Source of the DNA: Candidatus Bathyarchaeota archaeon
GTDB lineage: Archaea; Thermoproteota; CALKCG01; B24; DRYS01
DNA length: 64,000 bases
Assembly: GCA_025058595.1 (NCBI GenBank)
Contig: JANXEK010000004.1
Location: 18,216-82,215 of the forward strand
Reading direction: 5' to 3'
Program-made: the position numbers and the translations under genes
Shown here: piece by piece, positions 61,268 to 64,000 of the stretch
Layout: every line of letters begins with the position of its first letter
Position numbering within the stretch: position 1 is the stretch's first letter
Notes under the pieces: model-generated
What the model was told of the DNA's origin: nothing
The model's input: the letters and a program-made list of their open reading frames with translations, nothing else
The model's database searches: none

Positions 61268-61732
61268 TCAACCTCTAGATACTTTCACTCTCTCGATAGC
61301 AGCTCTAGCTAAAGCTTCTCCTAACCTCCTACATGCTTCTAGATCCTCCTCGCCAGGTATACCGCTTGAAACAACCCCATCGCATACCCTCTCCATCCTG
61401 AAAGCCTCCATAATCCTCTCTATACTTAGAAGCGCTGAGTTGCTAGATCCACCGCCAGATGTAAAAGCTACAGCAGGTTTACCCGCTATCTTCCCTCTAA
61501 CGCTCCAAGCTACATCGAAGAAGTGCTTCATAAGCCCAGCCATATAGCCGAAGTAGTTTGGAGAACCAAAGGCTACAGCATCACATGAAACCAGATCTTC
61601 GATCGTAGCGTAATCTACACGTACAAGTCTAGCTTTAGCCCCCTCAACCCTACCAACACCTTCAGCTACAGCTCTAGCTAAAGCCTCAGTCCTACCAGTC
61701 CTAGAATAGTATACAACTAATACTTCAACCAA
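61268..61732 (-). CDS. Flavodoxin-family (WrbA-like) FMN protein
   Basis: About 154 residues: VLVVYYSRTGRTEALARAVAEG (FMN phosphate loop), AVAFGSPNYFGYMAGLMKHFFD and GKPAVAFTSGGGSS, the flavodoxin/NADH:quinone reductase pattern. The track's long N-terminus (to 61918) is non-coding in character; TTG 61732 gives the natural start MVEVLVVYYSRTG. An AT-rich promoter region lies just upstream. Confidence 0.85.
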   Translation of the reverse strand: MVEVLVVYYSRTGRTEALARAVAEGVGRVEGAKARLVRVDYATIEDLVSCDAVAFGSPNYFGYMAGLMKHFFDVAWSVRGKIAGKPAVAFTSGGGSSNSALLSIERIMEAFRMERVCDGVVSSGIPGEEDLEACRRLGEALARAAIERVKVSRG

Positions 61733-62166
61733 GCAGAACCTACCTCGAACAGAAATACCATATTTAACCATATAAATCTTTAAGAAAACATTATCCTGTA
61801 TAATGCTCATCACCACAACCCTATAGATCTCTGGAAGAATACTAACAGGTAGGGATAAAGCGATGTTCACAGACGCCATACGGATAGTCGTTCTAGGCGT
61901 AATCGTCGGAGCATCCATGGATTAATCGCTACTATACCCGTAATCGTAGTATAGCTTATCCTAATCAAACACTTCTTCGATCGCAGATGGATGAGAGCAC
62001 TATGATATTCGTAGGTAGTTGTAGGGATGCTAACCCCCCGATCGATAACATACTATTAAACATCCTTCACCGGCATCATACGGGGATAACCGAGGTTAAT
62101 CGGAATAACTAAATTAGTTACACAGCCCTTATATACTTCATCCCCGATCTTATAATTGGTGTCCCT
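61733..62166. other. 434-bp stretch between flavodoxin and nitroreductase genes
   Basis: Divergent spacer. AT-rich TATA-like boxes occur near 61760-61790 (minus) and ahead of 62167 (plus, ctaaattagtt). No ORF with recognisable content. Confidence 0.5.
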
Positions 62167-62706
62167 ATGGAGGTTTTCGAAGCTATAAGAACTAGGCGAA
62201 GCATAAGGGTCTACGAGGATAAACCGGTCGAAGATGAGAAGCTTCTAAGGATACTCGAAGCAGCTAGGCTCGCACCATCCGCCGGTAATAGGCAGCCGTG
62301 GAGGTTCATAGTAGTTACAGATCCGAAAATAAAGGAAGAGATAAGGATGGTTAAAGAAAGGATGAGGCCGCCACAGGCTAGAGGACCTAGGAGGAGCCCG
62401 CTAGATACAGCACCAGTAGTGATAGTAGGATGCGCCATACCAGAGGTAAGCTTCCCAGGAACAGACTTCTGGAAGATAGACGTGTCGATAGCGCTACAAA
62501 ACCTAGTACTAGCAGCATGGGAACTGGAACTAGGAACATGCTGGATAGGAGTATTCCACGAAGAACAAGAACTTAAAAAAGTATTAAGAGTACCGGAAGA
62601 AGCGAGAATAGTAGCCATGATAACAGTAGGATACCCGGCAGAAAAGAAAGAACCGGTAACAGACAGAAAACCGCTACAACAAATAATAAGCTACAACCAC
62701 TGGTAG
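62167..62706 (+). CDS. Nitroreductase-family FMN oxidoreductase
   Basis: 179 residues: IRTRRSIRVYEDKPV near the start (FMN-phosphate arginines), APSAGNRQPWRFIVV near 38, ALQNLVLAAWELELGTCWIG near 112 and VGYPAEKK near the end. It probably reduces quinones or nitro compounds with NAD(P)H. The second half is visibly richer in A-ending codons than its neighbours, which is odd but not explained. Confidence 0.88.
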   Translation: MEVFEAIRTRRSIRVYEDKPVEDEKLLRILEAARLAPSAGNRQPWRFIVVTDPKIKEEIRMVKERMRPPQARGPRRSPLDTAPVVIVGCAIPEVSFPGTDFWKIDVSIALQNLVLAAWELELGTCWIGVFHEEQELKKVLRVPEEARIVAMITVGYPAEKKEPVTDRKPLQQIISYNHW

Positions 62707-62819
62707 TAACCTATTTTCAACGGATAGGAAGTATCTAGCAATATCCTAAAGGTATATTAGGAACTCTTATGCTCTGACAATAGCTCCTTCAATATCTAGA
62801 GGGGTAGAGGTACATCTAC

Positions 62820-63236
62820 ATGGTTAAGCATAGGAAGGCTCTCGATTGGATACCTATGGCTAAGGAATATCTAGAATATGCTAAAGAAGATTTCAGTCGT
62901 GGGAGGTATGCTACCGCCATCCTTCATGTTGAGCTCTCCGCACAGAAGGCTGTTAAAGCTTTGATAACAGTCCTAGGCTTCGAGCCTGTAAAACTCATAG
63001 GCCTACAGTCGTATTAAGGACGTTTACAACCGACGGGTTAATCGAAAAAGTGAATCTTACAAACAAATATAGTAGAGAGGATTACAATGTATGCTACTAC
63101 CCTTAAAGATCAAGGTGTAACCACTAGGTATGGATGAGAGCCTGTCGGTAGGATAATAAAACCTTCTGAGATTTATGCTATAAATGTAGCGAAAACCCTC
63201 CTAGCTAACGCCGAAGAAGTTGTGAAGTTGACATAG
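62820..63236 (+). pseudogene. Decayed HEPN-domain gene
   Basis: The intact N-terminal part (MVKHRKALDWIPMAKEYLEY and YATAILHVELSAQKAVKALI) is a HEPN domain; the frame then breaks at 63017. Later pieces in other frames (VVLRTFTTDGLIEKVNL and KPSEIYAINVAKTLLANAEE) continue the same protein. At least three disruptions. HEPN RNases pair with MNT nucleotidyltransferases as toxin-antitoxin modules. Confidence 0.72.
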
Positions 63237-63262
63237 GAACTTCTAAGTGAGGTGGATCGTTA

Positions 63263-63409
63263 GTGTTAAGCCCTATACCTAAGAAATATCATGGAGATCT
63301 TGAAAGGTTTATCGCCAAAATTATGCATCGAGACGATGTTAGAATTATACTCTTACTCGGATCCACCGTTTGTGGAAAGTTAAAACGCTACCCTGAAAGC
63401 GATACTTGA
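63263..63409 (+). pseudogene. Truncated MNT nucleotidyltransferase gene (HEPN partner)
   Basis: GTG 63263 opens 48 codons: SPIPKKYHGDLERFIAKIMH and RIILLLGSTVCGKLKRYPES. The GS in LLLGST matches the MNT GSxxxG site, but the gene stops before the catalytic Asp pair. It directly follows the decayed HEPN gene, as in the usual HEPN-MNT operon. Confidence 0.65.
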
Positions 63410-63467
63410 AATCACCGAAAGAAGACTCGCAGGGATATTTCACATTGTCGGGGAAAGGATGAGTAGG

Positions 63468-63679
63468 TATTTGCGATAAAGGTAGCTCAAGTGCTTGGTT
63501 TCGACGAGAACCTAATAGGAAAAGCTGAGATGAAAGATATGAGGTGGATTGCAAAGAGACCTAGAGATTCAAGCTTAAACTCAGAGTATACAAGAAGTAT
63601 TCTAAAAACCGACTTCTATAGTACCGATAAAGCTCTAAATATTCTCAGAAGAGAATACTTTGAGGCAGAGAAGAGTTGA
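63468..63679 (+). pseudogene. C-terminal fragment of dTDP-4-dehydrorhamnose reductase (RmlD)
   Basis: Reads FAIKVAQVLGFDENLIGKAEM, then MKDMRWIAKRPRDSSLNSEY and a closing helix LNILRREYFEAEKS: the end of RmlD, without the Rossmann part and the substrate-binding loop. The stop overlaps the next gene's start, so the original operon order rmlD - epimerase is preserved while rmlD has lost its 5' part. Confidence 0.75.
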
Positions 63680-64000
63680 AAGTTCTTGTTACAGGCGGTG
63701 CTGGATACATAGGTAGCGTCCTTATAGGAAAACTCTTAGATGAAGGATATAGCGTGATATGCTTAGATAAACTCATATTTGGAGATATAGGTATTAGGCA
63801 ATACATAGGTATGAGAAATTTCAAGTTGATAGTAGATGATACTAGAACATTCGATCCCCAGATCCTTAATAAAGTAAATATCGTCGTAGATTTAGCAGCT
63901 ATATCCCAACCAGATCCGTTAGGACATATAAGAAAAGAGCTATTTTATGAAATGAATTATGTAGGATCGTTTAGGGTAGCAAGATTAAGTAGGGAAAAAG
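63676..64000 (+). CDS. NAD-dependent sugar epimerase/dehydratase (SDR), cut by window edge
   Basis: 108 residues visible from TTG 63676: KVLVTGGAGYIGSVLIGKLL (extended SDR NAD motif) and VVDLAAISQPDP. The TTG overlaps the TGA of the rmlD fragment. Substrate cannot be read from the N-terminus; a UDP-glucose 4-epimerase or dTDP-glucose-type enzyme is likely. By eye the coding is more AT-rich than the window average. Confidence 0.87.
   Translation, partial: MKVLVTGGAGYIGSVLIGKLLDEGYSVICLDKLIFGDIGIRQYIGMRNFKLIVDDTRTFDPQILNKVNIVVDLAAISQPDPLGHIRKELFYEMNYVGSFRVARLSREK

Noticed and set aside
61733-61918. N-terminal extension of the flavodoxin ORF
   Set aside because: The added residues show no flavodoxin homology and precede the AT-rich promoter region; the natural start is TTG 61732.
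1-64000. CRISPR arrays, rRNA genes or complete insertion sequences
   Set aside because: I looked for regularly spaced repeats, rRNA-like blocks and transposase motifs on both strands and found none.

Overview
The window is a gene-dense piece of an archaeal chromosome, most likely from a thermophilic member of the Thermoproteota (crenarchaeal grade). The archaeal information-processing genes are clear: aIF5B, S6e, aIF2-gamma, an archaeal-type AlaRS, TmcA, TrmG10, UPF0147, FAU-1, HerA-NurA and an eL13 gene, a ribosomal protein that within archaea is best known from crenarchaeal-type lineages. Starts are often TTG or GTG, arginine is mostly AGG/AGA/CGT and isoleucine often ATA, and promoters are archaeal TATA boxes with short leaders. 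I cannot name the species.

Layout. 1-3.2 kb: GH4 glycosidase (cut by the left edge), inositol-1-phosphate synthase and an MFS transporter. 3.3-7.2 kb: the translation operon aIF5B - S6e - aIF2gamma - PIN protein on the minus strand. 7.4-18.2 kb: alaS, tmcA, a B12/radical SAM protein, a DUF362 protein, MarC, a zinc-ribbon protein, UPF0147 and FAU-1. 18.2-27.2 kb: metabolic and envelope genes (cupin, rpiA, pilin-like protein, GT39, DPM1-GtrA, UroD-like methyltransferase, argH, sulfatase-fold hydrolase, Lrp-type RAM protein) and tRNA-Thr. 27.4-32.8 kb: a looser accessory stretch with decayed genes between a membrane protein, a transglutaminase and a cupin. 32.8-41.3 kb: rnz, trmG10, a second DUF362 protein, a metal-dependent hydrolase, an ORF broken by an in-frame TGA, an AmmeMemoRadiSam-type radical SAM protein, a creatininase-family protein, eL13 behind an OB-fold gene, and htpX. 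41.3-49.3 kb: herA (with an intein) and nurA, a cluster of three related winged-helix proteins plus a DUF5343-like protein, and argS. 49.4-64 kb: sugar-nucleotide oxidoreductases, a Trm112-like protein, tRNA-Gln, an HTH protein beside thi4 and sufS (thiazole synthesis), a KaiC-like ATPase, GH3 glucosidase, PPP phosphatase, polysaccharide deacetylase, flavodoxin, nitroreductase, remains of a HEPN/MNT toxin-antitoxin pair and of rmlD, and the start of a sugar epimerase.

The most striking observation is in infB (aIF5B). The reading frame is broken just after the G1 P-loop by exactly 24 nt ending in a stop codon, and those 24 nt sit inside a textbook bulge-helix-bulge fold (6-bp outer helix, 4-bp central helix, two 3-nt bulges, 5-bp inner helix). 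Removing them at the canonical cut sites restores the GTPase sequence. This looks like a very short pre-mRNA intron removed by the tRNA splicing endonuclease. The eL13 gene also has a frame break, over a related but less canonical fold, so splicing may affect a second translation gene.

Other signals: an intein inserted in the HerA P-loop; two genes (rpiA and a PPP phosphatase) whose best start is CTG behind a Shine-Dalgarno motif; a 73-bp inverted repeat pair about 7.7 kb apart, each copy carrying a tiny ORF with a perfect Shine-Dalgarno; stacked hairpins; and a candidate structured RNA downstream of tRNA-Gln.
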